The notes beneath the pieces were generated by a model. The model saw only the letters and a list, made by a program, of their open reading frames with translations. It searched no databases and was not told where the DNA came from. This document shows positions 1 through 12,092 of a stretch of 64,000 nt of DNA, in pieces; within the stretch, counting starts at the first letter, position 1; the number at the start of each line of letters is the position of its first letter. Location: the NCBI GenBank assembly GCA_020746835.1, contig JAGPNK010000001.1, positions 930,001-994,000 of the forward strand, in the 5' to 3' direction. This stretch comes from Stachybotrys elegans (lineage: Eukaryota > Ascomycota > Sordariomycetes > Hypocreales > Stachybotryaceae). The position numbers and the translations under genes were made by a program.

Positions 1-3000
1 AGGCGGGATCTGGAGGCGAGAGATACTGCGACGCTGGTTTCTGCTCTTGACCTGTACTTCGTGCAGATTCTCCTTGACATCGAAGTCAAATGTCACGTCT
101 TGCCGTTCGTTGACGGAACAGCAAGCCCGGGATACAACACCCGATATCACATAGACCAATGACTGCAAAATGGGGACGCTGATGGTGTATACATCGACAA
201 ACATGGCAACGTTGATGTTGTACTTTGCAACATCCTGTGATGATGGCGGGGGAGGAGCCTTGGGTCTTGTTGTCGAGGAGAATTGTGATGATAGTCGATA
301 AAAGTGTGCCAACTCGTCTCGTACAAGAAGGTCGACCACTTCCATCAACGCAATGATGTCTTGCTCGACGGACAGGGTGATCGCCTGACTGTTTGCACTG
401 GCCTTGATTGTGTTGAGCGCTGCTGGCTCCGTGCTCCACTGCTCCAAAGAGAGGCAAACAGTAGGTCCCTTTAGCTGAGACATGCCCAGCAACTGCGAGT
501 GGCTGTGTGTCCGGAGTGTCACAGCCTTGCAGTTGAGGACTAGGCTGTTGAGGGTTTTGGAAGGTCCAGTCGCGCAAGTAAGAGCCGAGACTTTGAGACC
601 ATCACTCAAGACCTTAACGGAAAGATTGATCGTCTCTAGTTGGATAGAGCCTTTGATTATTTCCGCAACGACATGGAAGGTTGTCTGATGCTGCTTTGGT
701 GTCTCGGGACGCTTCTGCTCGACGCTCGATGAGGGGCGAGGCTGCGTTTGAGGCTGAGGTCGACTGTATAATCGAAGAATGCCTTCGACCAGCTCGCAGA
801 GCTCCCAATTGACGTTGATGGAGGCATCGCTACAACAAACATTGACCGTCATAACAGACCCGGTGGAGTGAGCTAGTTCAGGCCTGCTGCTTTCGATGGG
901 GGATATTTTATCTTCAAATCTGGCACTGAGGTCAAGAATCTGAATCTTGTTCTCACTAGGGCCAGTGCGATCCAACACAAACTGTGCCTCACGCACTCTG
1001 ATGGCGCCCAATATCGGATAGCGCTGGTTTGCTGAGTCGCTAGGCTTTTGCTGACCGAAGATGTTGGTGATCAAAGCTGCATGGCGGGCATCTTCTAGAT
1101 CCCAGCTTCTCCAACGCTGGAAGGCTGCGACGACCAGCTCTGCTGCATCAGGGGGGACGGCCCAAGACTCATTGACACAATCCCGAATCACCTGACTCTT
1201 GGCATTGGAATCCAGGTTTACCCAGATCTGACGCAAGCGCATGGCCATCTTCCAGGAGTCAGTCGTTCTTAAATGGCCCCGAGCTGATCTGAGAACCGCC
1301 GAGGGTCGTATTAGAAAGGATGGATCAATTGTCGTTGGACCCTCCTCAAGAAGTCTGTAAGCGAGGTACTTCAATCTATTGTCATGTCGAGTGAGGGCCT
1401 TGGACCAGCAAGTGCCCAGATCCGATGCCATGTGTTCTGTCCGATGGACCAGTGCAGCCAAGTACTCAATTTTGCTGGAAGCAGTTGTGCCCACGATAGA
1501 CGCAATGTCAGCATCGATATACTGAACATCTTTGGTGCCCATAGATACCATAATGTTGTTGAGTTGCACCATGAGAGCCGCTTGAGGTTCCTGCAGAGGC
1601 GATAATCGTTCAGAGGCTGATGCCTCCACTGCTTTGACCCTGAGATGGAGAGACGTTCTTGGCTTCTTCGTATTGTTGTCCATTCTGTCCTCCCAGTCGG
1701 TGACAGTGCGGGTAACCAGGGCTACCTGTGAAACAAGAACATCATACTGATCTTGCTCTTCCTCGACAGGGCTGGGCGAGTCCAGTGTTGATGAATTCAA
1801 AAATCGAAAGCTGGCTTTCGGCAATCTGACCATGATATCGTCTATTTGACCAGTCACAGCTGCCTGTTTCTGAGCTTCAAAGATGCCCGTCATGGTGTTG
1901 GCCTGCAGCGAGTCGAGAAGATCATCCGGTTCCGTGGGCTGAAGGGCGGCGAGAAGAGAAGCTGTGTGCCGGGCCGCAGATGGATGGAACATTGCCGTGA
2001 TGCCGGCAGGAAACTCAAGAAGCATGCTTGAATGAGCATGGCTTTCGCTAAGATTTGCTGGGTCTATGTCTTCTAAAGTAGCGGTCGTCGAACTGATGAA
2101 ATCGTCGCCGTCATCCTGTTCTATACTTGGAAAAGGCGCTTCGCGGTTATCCGGATGAACTCCATCCAAGGGAAATGATGGAGGGTAGTAAAGACTCGAG
2201 AAGGCGATGGAGGAATTGCCCAAGCTGTCTCTTATGGCATGGTCACCAACTGCACTATAGAAGGCAGAATGCCGGCCAGTGGAGGTTGAATGCTCTCTAG
2301 CTCGCAGCCCAGGACGCAAGGCCTCGCTCGACTTGAAGCTGAATCGCTCGTACTTTTGGCCTTCATTTCGCGATTCAACGCGGCTGCGGGGACGTCGGAC
2401 GCTGCTTGAACTTGACAGAGACAGAAAGGATCTTGGCCTCTTACCCTGCCACGACCGCCGTGATGTGCCTAATGTTGTAGCACTCACAGTCGAGGTCTCA
2501 TCGACGTCGTTCTCGAAGACTGGCACAGGTGGTGTTGGACTGGGCTGCGCAGGGGGGTCGATTGCTTCAGGGACAAACTCCTCAATGAGGCCAGGAAGTG
2601 CAAGAAATTGAGCTCGCCCGGTTCGTTGGTCTTCATGTTGGATCGCTTCCTGCTGCAACTTCCGCTCATTGGTGAACTGGAATTTCCGTCCAATAATGGT
2701 AATGTAAACGTCAGTCCGTATAAATGCACTGGCTTCAACAGGCTGTTGGTGACGAGTCTTGTGCCTTGCCGCCACATCGGCGTTAACGCAGGACAGCTGC
2801 AGATCGGGGATATGCACCCGAGAACGCGCCGTGTAGTGGGAGCGCGCCCAATCGTTATGGTCGATTTCTATGGTCTGGGTAGAAAGCAGGAAGGCGGCAT
2901 CGTCGACACGGAGCCATAGTCGAACTGACTCTACCGAGACTCGGGCAAATGTAACATCGTGAAATACCAACGAGGAATAAGGCACAAGGGCATTCTCAAC

Positions 3001-6000
3001 ATCATCAAATGTAAAGTTAAAGGCGCCGCCTCCTAGAGACAATGCAGCCAGAAACTCAGCGGTGCACTCGCCTTTGACGGCACCGACCGCGACGTCCCAG
3101 TTGCACCAGTATGCAAGCTCAGCTGGAGGGAGTCCAAAGAGACGATGTCCGTAAATACGCACACCATCAATGAACAACTGCGTATTCGATGCGACCCACG
3201 GAGAGTCCACATCGTCGTCTGTGTTGGCCGAAGAAAGATTCAGAGGACTGAGCTCGAGTTCTAAGTCCATGTAGTAGTTGGTGAAGCGCAAGTCTATGGC
3301 GATGTTGGCTAGTTCGCATTGAATGTAACGGTTTGCGGAGTAGAGATTGACCGGGAGCATGATCCGTGGATCATCAACCTTGACGCTGAGAATCACATCG
3401 AGGTCATTCGACTTCTTGGGAGGAGGTTTCGTAACAGCTTGGTTATCAGCAGTCAGTTCCTTGGATGAAAGCTGGCTCTGGTATTCATCCAGAGTTCGGA
3501 AGTGGACGTGCTCGCCGAAATAATTGTCCTTGAGAACCAAGAAATATCGCACTAAGAACCCGTACAAGTACACATTGGGTGACTGGCCATGTAGATGCAA
3601 GGTAAGCGTGTCGATGTTGGTAGGCGAAGTGGTTGCGTTGTATTCATAGCTTCCCTTGATGGCAAGCGCCTCTGCATGCCCAACCTCATTCGAAGGGACG
3701 AATGCGTCCGGAGTATTCCACTGAGAGGATCGAAATGCCAGATCCAGAGAGCTGATTTGAGCGTCGAAGGGTATCGCACTCTTGTGAGGCCGGTATTTAT
3801 CGAGGGGAATGCACGACTCCACCTTGATGTTAGGGCTGGACAAGATCAAGTAAGAGTTCTCGCGCAGTTCTGTTGGCTTGTCGATAATATTCTCGTCATT
3901 GACATTGAGATACAACATGAGGTTTTTGAAGTCGAGGTTCAGTTTATACAAGAAAGGCGTAAAGATGAGGTATTCTGGTGGAGGGCCTCCTGCCCAGTCA
4001 TCCACGAGATCGGTAAGGAGGAAGATATGGTCTCGAAGAAGAAACATCTTGAGGTCGTGGCAGACAATGTTGAACTGCCAGGTACGCAGCGCATTCCACG
4101 TCAAAGGGGTAGAGAGATCGCAGGATATCCGCTGAGTACCAGAGCGCCAGAGCAAATCCTGGTTGACGCTGCTCCAGAGCTCGGTGCTTGGCAAATCTAT
4201 ATCGAGGAACGAGCCAAAGCCGCTTGCTGTAGCCAACATGTCCATGGAGTATGTCACGGTTGAGTCTGCGGGCAGCTTCACTTCAAGCCATCCTGATGGG
4301 CGAAGATGGGATGCCTCGCCCTTGTTACCCTTCTTCGTACGATTTCGTTGACGCCGTTTGGTCGCATCATTTGTTGGCGTCTCCTGGCGACCCTTATCCC
4401 GCCAGCGCCAGTTCTTCGATTCCTCTCGGACAGGGACCCTCAGGGTAACAGTGTCAAGGAAATCGACAAAGAGTTTGAACTGGGTCGGCACACGCCAGGA
4501 GCCTGCCGGCAAAGGACTCGCCGGTGTAGCATCTTTGGAGAGTGATGGGAAGAATACACGTTGCAGCTCTGCGCGCTGGCGATCGGCCCATGGTCCATAG
4601 TTAACGTTGCCTCCTTTGATGGACAAATGCATGCCCCAGGCTGGGGGTTCATCGCCGTTGATGAGAGACGGACTGGCTGCTGCACAAGCTTGCTCGGCTA
4701 CTTTGCTTACAGCATCCCAATATATGTTGAATGTCGCAGCAGGCGAGTCCAGGATCCTTGACACTGCGGCGTACTCCACAGAAGACCACCATGCCTTGTC
4801 GTCCTGGTCTTGGTCGTCCAGATATCGCGACAGTCCTTGCCAATGCATTGTTCCATGAAGATGAGCAGCAGCACCATTGGTCGCTGGGCGTGAATCAGTA
4901 GAGAAGGATTCTACCGACTTCCGCCAATATGGCACCATGTTGCGCAGCGAGCTCATGAGCCGGCGTCGGTGCTGCCGAAGAGACAGCCACGAGGAAAGGG
5001 GTTCCGGCTCAGTGACATTCTGGCGTTGTTTCATGGCACGAGCCACCGGATCCTCCTTGTAGTCCTCATTCTCCCTTATTTCGATAACGGGATGCTGCAA
5101 GTCAATTTTGATGGTCTGGCGGTAGGGGTCAGGTGTGCTAGTTTCGGTGGCATCGATGTCGCCAGATACCGAGTCGGCCTTGACAATTAATATGGCTTTT
5201 GTATTCTCATTTCCCATAACAACAGCGGCCTTCTGGCAGTCTAGGTAGATGGGAAATAATTGCAAGAACAGGGGAAGTTTTGATCCGTCTTGCTCCGGAA
5301 TCGTGCTGCCCCCAGCGGTTCGAGCAGTCCCTCCTGAGAAAACGCGGGAGGGCCGGGGCATGTTCTCCTTTTCGAGGTTTGCATCTCCTGTGTGCGACCG
5401 TGTCCTTCTTGGTCTCAGACCCGTTGTTTCCTTCTCATCCAATCCGTCGCTAGAGCGGGAACTTGGAGGATCCGTCTTGGTAAGCCCTTCCAGTATGGCG
5501 TCGTAGGCAGGACTTCGATTGTAGATGAACCACTCCAAGCCGACGATGTTGACATTGATCCGGCACGGTAGGTTTGCGTTTCTTTCCCTCGCGGAAGTAT
5601 TGTCCTCCTTGGTGGCCGATGCCAAGAGGTCGGGATCCCGAACGCGCCGCAACCAATATCGCCATGTGATGTAGCCATGCTGGATGTGGAATGTTTCGTT
5701 CGATCCATGATAACGCAGGCCCGAGAAGAATATTCGGCCAGCCAGTAATGAGACCTGCAGTGCCGTTATATCGATGTATACTCGATATTGATGCCAAGTC
5801 CATGTTCGGATACCGTAGGAGACAACGGAGGAGAATAGCCGATTGAAGTAGAGGACGAAGAACACAGCCAACACCGAGCTGAGGAGGAGGAAGATTAGGA
5901 AAATCCTGCGCAAGACTGTCAGCTAGCCATCGAGGAATGCCCAGGAGTCGTCGATATGTACGGATTGAAACCAGAAGGTTGGGGTTCGAATGGTTGGTCC

Positions 6001-6005
6001 GGCAT
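1..6005 (-). CDS. CSF1: Csf1-family bridge-like lipid transfer protein, 3' end outside window
   Basis: The visible part is 1983 codons, open throughout and running off the left edge. Exon 1 is 6005-5962 and exon 2 starts at 5905; the 56-bp intron has donor GTACAT, a GCTGAC branch site and acceptor GCAG. Splicing gives a short N-terminus (MPDQPFEPQPSGFNP) followed at once by one hydrophobic segment (IFLIFLLLSSVLAVFFVLYF), then RLFSSVVSYGIRTWTWH and the family-typical stretch GLEWFIYNRSPAYDAIL near residue 170. Known from the family: Csf1 (Tweek/BLTP1 group) is a very large protein (about 3000 residues in yeast) anchored in the ER by its N-terminus. It forms a hydrophobic groove that moves lipids at membrane contact sites and supports GPI-anchor synthesis and cold growth. 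About the last third is missing here. The protein name rests on recalled similarity, the gene model on splice signals. Confidence 0.85.
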
Positions 6006-6660
6006 GGTGACAGCACCTCACTAACACCTAGGCAGCTCCGCAAGCTCACCAAGCAGAGTGATTCTTTCAGGTCATTGTAGAAGTCCGGCTGTTAGCGTCG
6101 CGTTTCTCGCCCACGAAGTCGTGCGTTGGTACGTCGTGATGCGTTGAGCGATGGAGTCGCGGTTGAGGTCATCTCCCGCCAACACCATGAACCAAGGGAA
6201 TAATTACCCTGAACTTCGTTATCATATCGCTAGTCCAGGATTAGCTCCACCATCACCTGCTCCTGCCTCTCGTAGTGCCTTAGTCCAACCCACATGATAC
6301 CCACAATTAATTGTGTACATGATTCGGTGCCAAATTGTAGCCCAAGCATGAGGTACCCACTTAACCTTAGCAGGCAGTTGCTTCCAGCTACAGCTCAAGC
6401 GTCATCCATCCATCCATCCATCCATCCATCACCCACCACACATAAAATCTGTCTCGGTGCTAACACCATTCCCAGGCACCTGGGTTTGGATACTTGCGCA
6501 TACACAGAGCGACCTGCGACGAATACGACTGGCCGCTCTCGCCTCACGAGTGCGCGAGAGCTTCAGAGGACTCGAAACGTCATGAGTTAGGACCTCGCCA
6601 GCCTTTATACAGCCATCTCATCCGCTCCTACGCGCTCCCGATAGCATCGGCACCAGCGCA
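6006..6660. promoter_or_regulatory. Divergent intergenic region CSF1 / TMEM184-like gene
   Basis: This 655-bp spacer holds the 5' flanks of two outward-facing genes. It contains a (CATC)7 microsatellite at 6403-6430. I saw no further gene and no clear TATA or CCAAT element that I would name. Confidence 0.5.
6403..6430. repeat. (CATC)7 microsatellite
   Basis: Seven perfect tandem CATC units lie in the promoter-side spacer upstream of the TMEM184-like gene. Confidence 0.95.
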
Positions 6661-8434
6661 ATGGCTGGGGGCGGCACTGGAAGCAAGTTCTCGCAGGCCA
6701 TCACTGTGGTGGCCGGTGTTGCCTCTGCTACAGCTACTCTGCTATCCATTTTGTGAGTCGCGTGTTTTCAAGCCTGCGAAGCTGGCGCCTAACCAAATTC
6801 AACCAGGTCGATATGGCTTCAAGCCAAGAACTACCGCAAGCCCTTGCTCCAGCGATATGTCGTCCGAATCCTTCTAATGGTCCCGATATACTCAATCTCG
6901 TCATGGACTAGTATGATTTCTCAGAACGCGTCGGCATTTCTCGACCCCGTCCGCGACATATACGAAGCCTTCACCATCTACACCTTCTTCCAGCTCCTGA
7001 TCAACTACATGGGGGGAGAGCGCGCCATTATCATTTCAACCCATGGCCGTGCTCCCGTGCAGCACTTGTGGCCTATGAATCACATGTTCTCGGGCGTTGA
7101 TATATCCGATCCTCACACCTTTCTCTTGATCAAGCGAGGCATCTTGCAATATGCCTGGCTAAAACCTATCTTGGCTGTCGCGGCCATCGTCATGAAGGCC
7201 ACTGGCACATACCAAGAAGGCTACATTGGACTGAGCTCCGGATATTTCTGGAGCGGCATCATTTACAACATCAGCGTCACGCTCAGTCTTTACTTTTTGG
7301 GACTGTTCTGGGTATGCATGCACAATGACCTGGTGCCTTTCCGCCCGGTTCCCAAGTTTCTCTGCATCAAACTCATCATCTTTGCTTCGTATTGGCAAGG
7401 ATTTCTGCTCTCCATTCTTGTTTGGATCGGAGCGATTCCGGATGATGTGGAAGGCTATACGCCCAATAACCTCGCAGCGGCGATTCAGGATGCGCTGATT
7501 TGCATCGAGATGCCCGCCTTTGCCATCGCCCACTGGTATGCCTTTTCCTGGCATGATTTCGCCGACAACAGCATATCATCTGCACGCATGCCACTGAACT
7601 ACGCACTCCGTGACGCGTTTGGTGGCCTTGATCTCATCGAGGATTCCAAGGAGACTTTCCGAGGCGAGAACTATGGCTACCGATCCTTCGACTCTGGGGA
7701 TAAGGTAATGGCTCACGAGGATTCCAAATCGAGGCTTGCCAGAATCAAAGCGGGCATGCGTTACGAGAGAGGCGGTAAAGGCAAATATTGGATCCCCAAA
7801 CCAGGCGAGAGCAACGCTCACACGCCTCTCCTGGGATCCAACGGTGCGGCGGGCTCAAGCCGCCCCGACGGGACCGACTTTGAGAATGGCACCTTTGACG
7901 AACCCGAGATTGACCCAGATGAGGAGAGGCTGTATGACAAAGCCCGAGAGCTGGAGTATGGTGATTGGAATGTAAGTCTGGCCTCGACATGAACCCCGAC
8001 CTCGTCTAATATTCTTTCTCTAGTATCCAGTAATTACTGCTAGTGAGCCGTTGCGAGAGCGATACCTGTCATCAACAGGAAATTTCGGCCCTCGCACACC
8101 GCGGCCTGAGAGGAACTCGCCTTATCGTGCACCAAGCATCAATGGACCCAACTCTAAGGGGAAGAAAAGGTCCCTAGAGCCAGGTGTTGTGGTGCCTGTC
8201 AAGCATAAGAACAAAGTGCCCATTATCGCCCACCAAAAACCTGATCCAGCTGAGCTAGGGCTACAAAAAGGCCCTCCAGTTGAGAGATCGACCCCGCAGG
8301 CAGGGGAGCCGGCGAGCCCACCCAGAGAGCAGACAGCATGGAACGATGGCGCGGCACAGGAGCAGGATAACCGGAGCCCGGGATTCGAAGTACCGGAGAG
8401 TGATGAGTTCCGGGATGTATGGGGACGAGATTAA
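6661..8434 (+). CDS. Organic solute transporter alpha / TMEM184-like (DUF300) membrane protein
   Basis: Three exons (6661-6752, 6807-7971, 8024-8434) give 555 residues. Both introns (54 and 52 bp) have GTGAGT or GTAAGT donors and CAG or TAG acceptors. The first two thirds carry about seven hydrophobic segments, starting with one near residues 15-33 split by intron 1. Around residues 45-240 are family-like stretches such as VRILLMVPIYSISSW, FFQLLINYMGGER and FWSGIIYNISVTLSLYFLG. The last 250 residues are hydrophilic, rich in Pro, Ser and charged residues, and probably cytoplasmic. Known from the family: Ost-alpha/TMEM184 proteins are seven-span membrane proteins; in fungi they are poorly studied and placed at vacuolar or plasma membranes. 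The ATG at 6661 is the only one that joins in frame through the first donor. It is divergent from CSF1. Confidence 0.85.
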
Positions 8435-9156
8435 GTTTCGAGAGGGAGCGACCTTTATATTACCGGCAATATACCCTATAAGCATATGCTTTAGAAGGCT
8501 GTGCGCCAGTGTTACAAGATTGAGCGTGGAGTTTGGTCTATTGAGTACCTTGTCTTTTAGCACGGATGGAAATCTATAAGATAGTGCATACTACTATTTC
8601 TGGACAGCACTTTCACACGGCTATGACGCTCTGTATGCACGCACCGTACCGAAGAGAGCAAAGCTATTCTGCCATTCCCTAAGGTGAAAGGTCAGCTGTA
8701 TCTCGACCCTGCCCGTTATACCAAGTGGTCCTTCCTCACACCTGAGAGTTGCACCTCGAGAGAGGAAAGCACTAATTGAGGGGTATGGATGTTCTAGCGG
8801 CCTGGACGCGACTTCCAAGCTCCAGATGCCGCTGTCATTGAAGCCAAAGTGGGGGTGAAGCTGCGGGTCTTCGTTAATTGGGCGAATCTTGTCCAATCAT
8901 TCATCCGGAATCGGCATTGGTGCGGAACATCCTTTCACCGCTCGACAGGCGGTGTGAGAAAATTTGTCGGTCAGCGCAGGCAGAATCGCTCCCCACGATG
9001 CCGCCGCATCTCGACAATCCCACCTTGGAAGCGCCTAGCTACGCCAACACCATAGAGCATCCCCAGTGCCCGGCATTTCGACTGCCTCGGCCACAAACCC
9101 GCGCGACAATTGAATAGCGGCTCTCCGGCGCGTGCCAACGTCAACTGTTGTGCACA
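8435..9156. other. Intergenic, 722 bp
   Basis: This is the 3' flank of the TMEM184-like gene and the promoter of the next gene, both on the + strand. I see no coding signal, repeat or RNA gene. Confidence 0.5.
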
Positions 9157-11403
9157 ATGGGACGGAAGCCCAATCCCCTCATCCTGGAATACTTTGTCCG
9201 GGGCCCCAAGCTCAACGACAGCAGCAATAGATACCCCCATACCTGCAAGCAATGTGGTGAGAACTTCCCCAAGGGACGCATCGATAGTCTCACCACGCAC
9301 ATCACCAAGAAATGCCCCGCAGTCTCCGACTCGGATCGCATGCGGGCGTGCCTTGAACTCCACGGCATCACCCACGCAAAGGCGGCCGCAGACCGCCAGC
9401 ATCAAAACAACGCACAGATAAACAGCCAGGCGGCTGTTCTATCTGCCCTTCCCCAAGGATGGAGTGCATTGGAGACACTCGCGGAGGCCTCGCGACAGGT
9501 CGACCTAAATGAGAACAATCGCGGCCAGAAAAGCCAAGAGCCCGCCAACACCACCACCAACGTCAACCCCGCCAGCACCACCCCCAATGGCGAACATGTC
9601 ACCGACCGCTTCGAGCTCCATGAACAGTTTACGCTTGAAAACCCTCCGGTGAGCTTGGAGAACAAAGCACCGAATCCTAAGAGAGGTAAGTGATGTATCA
9701 GCGCAACGGAAAAGCTTATTGCTGACCGCCACTACGCAGGCTCTGTGCCCCCATCCACACCGGTACCTGAACTGTCCCCAGAGGAGCGATTGCAGGCCCT
9801 CCTTCCCGCCAATCCAACATCGCCCGATTCATCGCATATTTCAGTCGCCATGGCTGCCACGGCTCGACTGAACCCAACATTTCTTGACCCCCAGCTTGTC
9901 AATGGCGAGGCTCAGACCGTCTCCCCGCCTGTTACAGATCCATCGCCCCCCAGCGATGCGGCAGCCACTCCCGCCGTTGTTCCAGAGGGCCAGGCTACCC
10001 AGCCATGGGGTGAGATGACATACATGGCTGTCGATCCTCCGGCTCCTGTCATGACTGAGAACCCCCCGCCGACACCCCCCAGAGCCCGGACTTCTCTGCC
10101 CATCGAGCTTAATGAGCCGCTGAGCAATGGAAGGGCACGCCATTCGCGCGCACGATTCACTCCTGCAAGACGTAGAGAAGTCCAAGAAGTCCGGAAGATC
10201 GGCGCATGTATACGATGCCGGATCTTGCGAAAGAATTGTGGCAAAGGCAATCCCTGCGATACCTGCCGCAAGGTTCTAGCTCCTCGTGTCTGGAGGACGG
10301 GCTGCGTTCGGACTCGGCTGCATGAGCAGATCGACATGTGGTCTGCTGGTGTGCAGGTCGTGCTCTCGCAAACGCGAATCAACGCCTTGAAGGAACAGCT
10401 GGACCTGTCAACCAATGGAACCACCGTGGAGGTGTCGCATATGCCCGAGACAGGAAAGATCCTAGAATTCAAAACCTTGGTGGCCCTGCTGAGCCCGGAC
10501 GAAGCCCAGGCTGCAGATCGGGGTAGCAAGGAGCCTTATTACCGGACCATAATGATTTTCCAAGAAGGAGACACCCCTGAGAAGATTGAAGGCTACGTCC
10601 GTGACATCTTGCCCCTCTTCATCGAACGCGAGCCGTCAAGGTTTATGAAAGTGACGCTCGAGATGGCGAGCCAGTTGCTGGCAGAGGGAGAGGAAGACCT
10701 GTTGCGCAAAGCACTTGAGCTCTGGGGGCTCGTCGAGACGATTGATCGAGAGAGGCACTGGACTATTCTGGAGAAACCGAGTGTCCAAGGAGAAGAGCCG
10801 CGGTTGGTCAAGGAAGCACAGGGCGAAGGTGATGCCGACATCTACACTATGATTTGCATGCAGCTCACCGCAGCCGCTGAGCGGAAGGCTAACAACACTT
10901 CTCGGAGCCTGCTCAACCACATGGACAGGCTGCTCACGGACAGCAAGGTGAAGGTTGGTTTCAAGATGTACCTCACGGCCCTCATATTCCTGAACTGCGT
11001 TGAGAAATCGACATGGGCCTTCAAAGCCTGGGAGCAGGATCATCTCCGCCCCGGCTGGCCACTTGAACGCGACCCAAGTCTCTACACGCAGCAAGGTGGC
11101 AATCTGGCCGGGTTGTTGAAGATGCTGCTCGCCATTCGCAAGGCGCTTCCCTTGACGATGCGTGGCACGGATGGGAAGTTGACCACCTCGGACCAGGATC
11201 CCCTGGTGTCAAGCTACTTCCAAAAGCTGGACATGGACTGTAGGTTTCCTTTTTGCTGCTTGCGCTGGATCTCTCCTCTAACACTGTTCGCAGTTGATAC
11301 TATCCAGGATCGCCAACGAGGCTCCGAATTCTCACCGGCAGAGTCTCGCTCTCTGGAACTCATGTTCTGTTCACACCTTCTTCTTCCCAACCCGACAGCA
11401 TAA
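9157..11403 (+). CDS. Transcription factor with N-terminal BED-like finger and a C6 zinc cluster (ARCA-like)
   Basis: Three exons (9157-9685, 9740-11239, 11294-11403) give 712 residues. An upstream TTG could extend the frame by three codons, but ATG 9157 is the natural start. Residues 30-53 hold a BED-like finger, C30-x2-C33-x14-H48-x4-C53. A Pro/Ser/Thr-rich linker follows. From residue 333 comes a zinc cluster, C-x2-C-x6-C-x5-C-x2-C-x12-C (core CIRCRILRKNCGKGNPC), of the kind seen in ARCA-like fungal regulators; the last spacing is longer than in Gal4-type clusters. Next is a helical region of about 350 residues without a motif I can name. The second intron (54 bp, GTAGGT...GCAG) is a multiple of three and has no stop, so a retained form would add 18 residues. 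Target genes are unknown. It is convergent with SEC5. Confidence 0.78.
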
Positions 11404-12092
11404 CGCAGCCCGCGCATGATTGTCCAGCTTATCAATTTTCGAATTTACGAATGATTATTACAACCAGAAAAAGAAACAAGAAGAAAAGAAAGGAGGGAAA
11501 ATAAATAAATAGAAGGGGGAAGGTAAATCCCTACTTCCGTCAGACATTTCGCTTCTCAGCACGATGGAAAACACCCGGGCCATCGAGGATGGCACAAACA
11601 AAAAGAAAAAACCCCCAAAGAAAAAAAGAAGAAGAAGACAAAGTACCTGAGACCAGAAACAAAGGACAATGGTCAAGAAATCACTGGGGCTTGGGAGTGG
11701 ACTTATGATGAATGATAGAACGGTAACAGGACGAAAAGATACCTAATGTTTGTTTTCTTCTTACGGAGGGCGTTCTTTGGGAAGGGAAAACTCGAATGGA
11801 GAGAGCCTGCGAGGGGGCAGGGGGCCATTCTTACGTGGGATACAAATAGAGTATAAAACTTGGCAGAAGAAAAGGAGAGAAAAAAATCAATATCTTAGTT
11901 GAATGTGATGAAACATGGAGACAGCTCGCATGCTAGATTTCAGACCTTCCGCTTTCAATTCAGCACCAGCTAACTGCAAACGTGATACGTCCGTTCGTCC
12001 CTTCATAGCATAACATCATCCCACCGTCACCTTTTCCCACCGCTCCAGGCCAAGGAGGACTCCGTGTCCGTGCTGAGAGAAAAGTCGAGCAG
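11404..12092. other. Convergent intergenic region, 689 bp
   Basis: This holds the 3' flanks of the zinc-cluster gene (+) and SEC5 (-). It has a purine-rich tract near 11465-11525 (many AAGAA and AAATAAAT units) and another A-rich tract at 11596-11640, probably UTR or polyadenylation sequence. I saw no gene. Confidence 0.5.
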
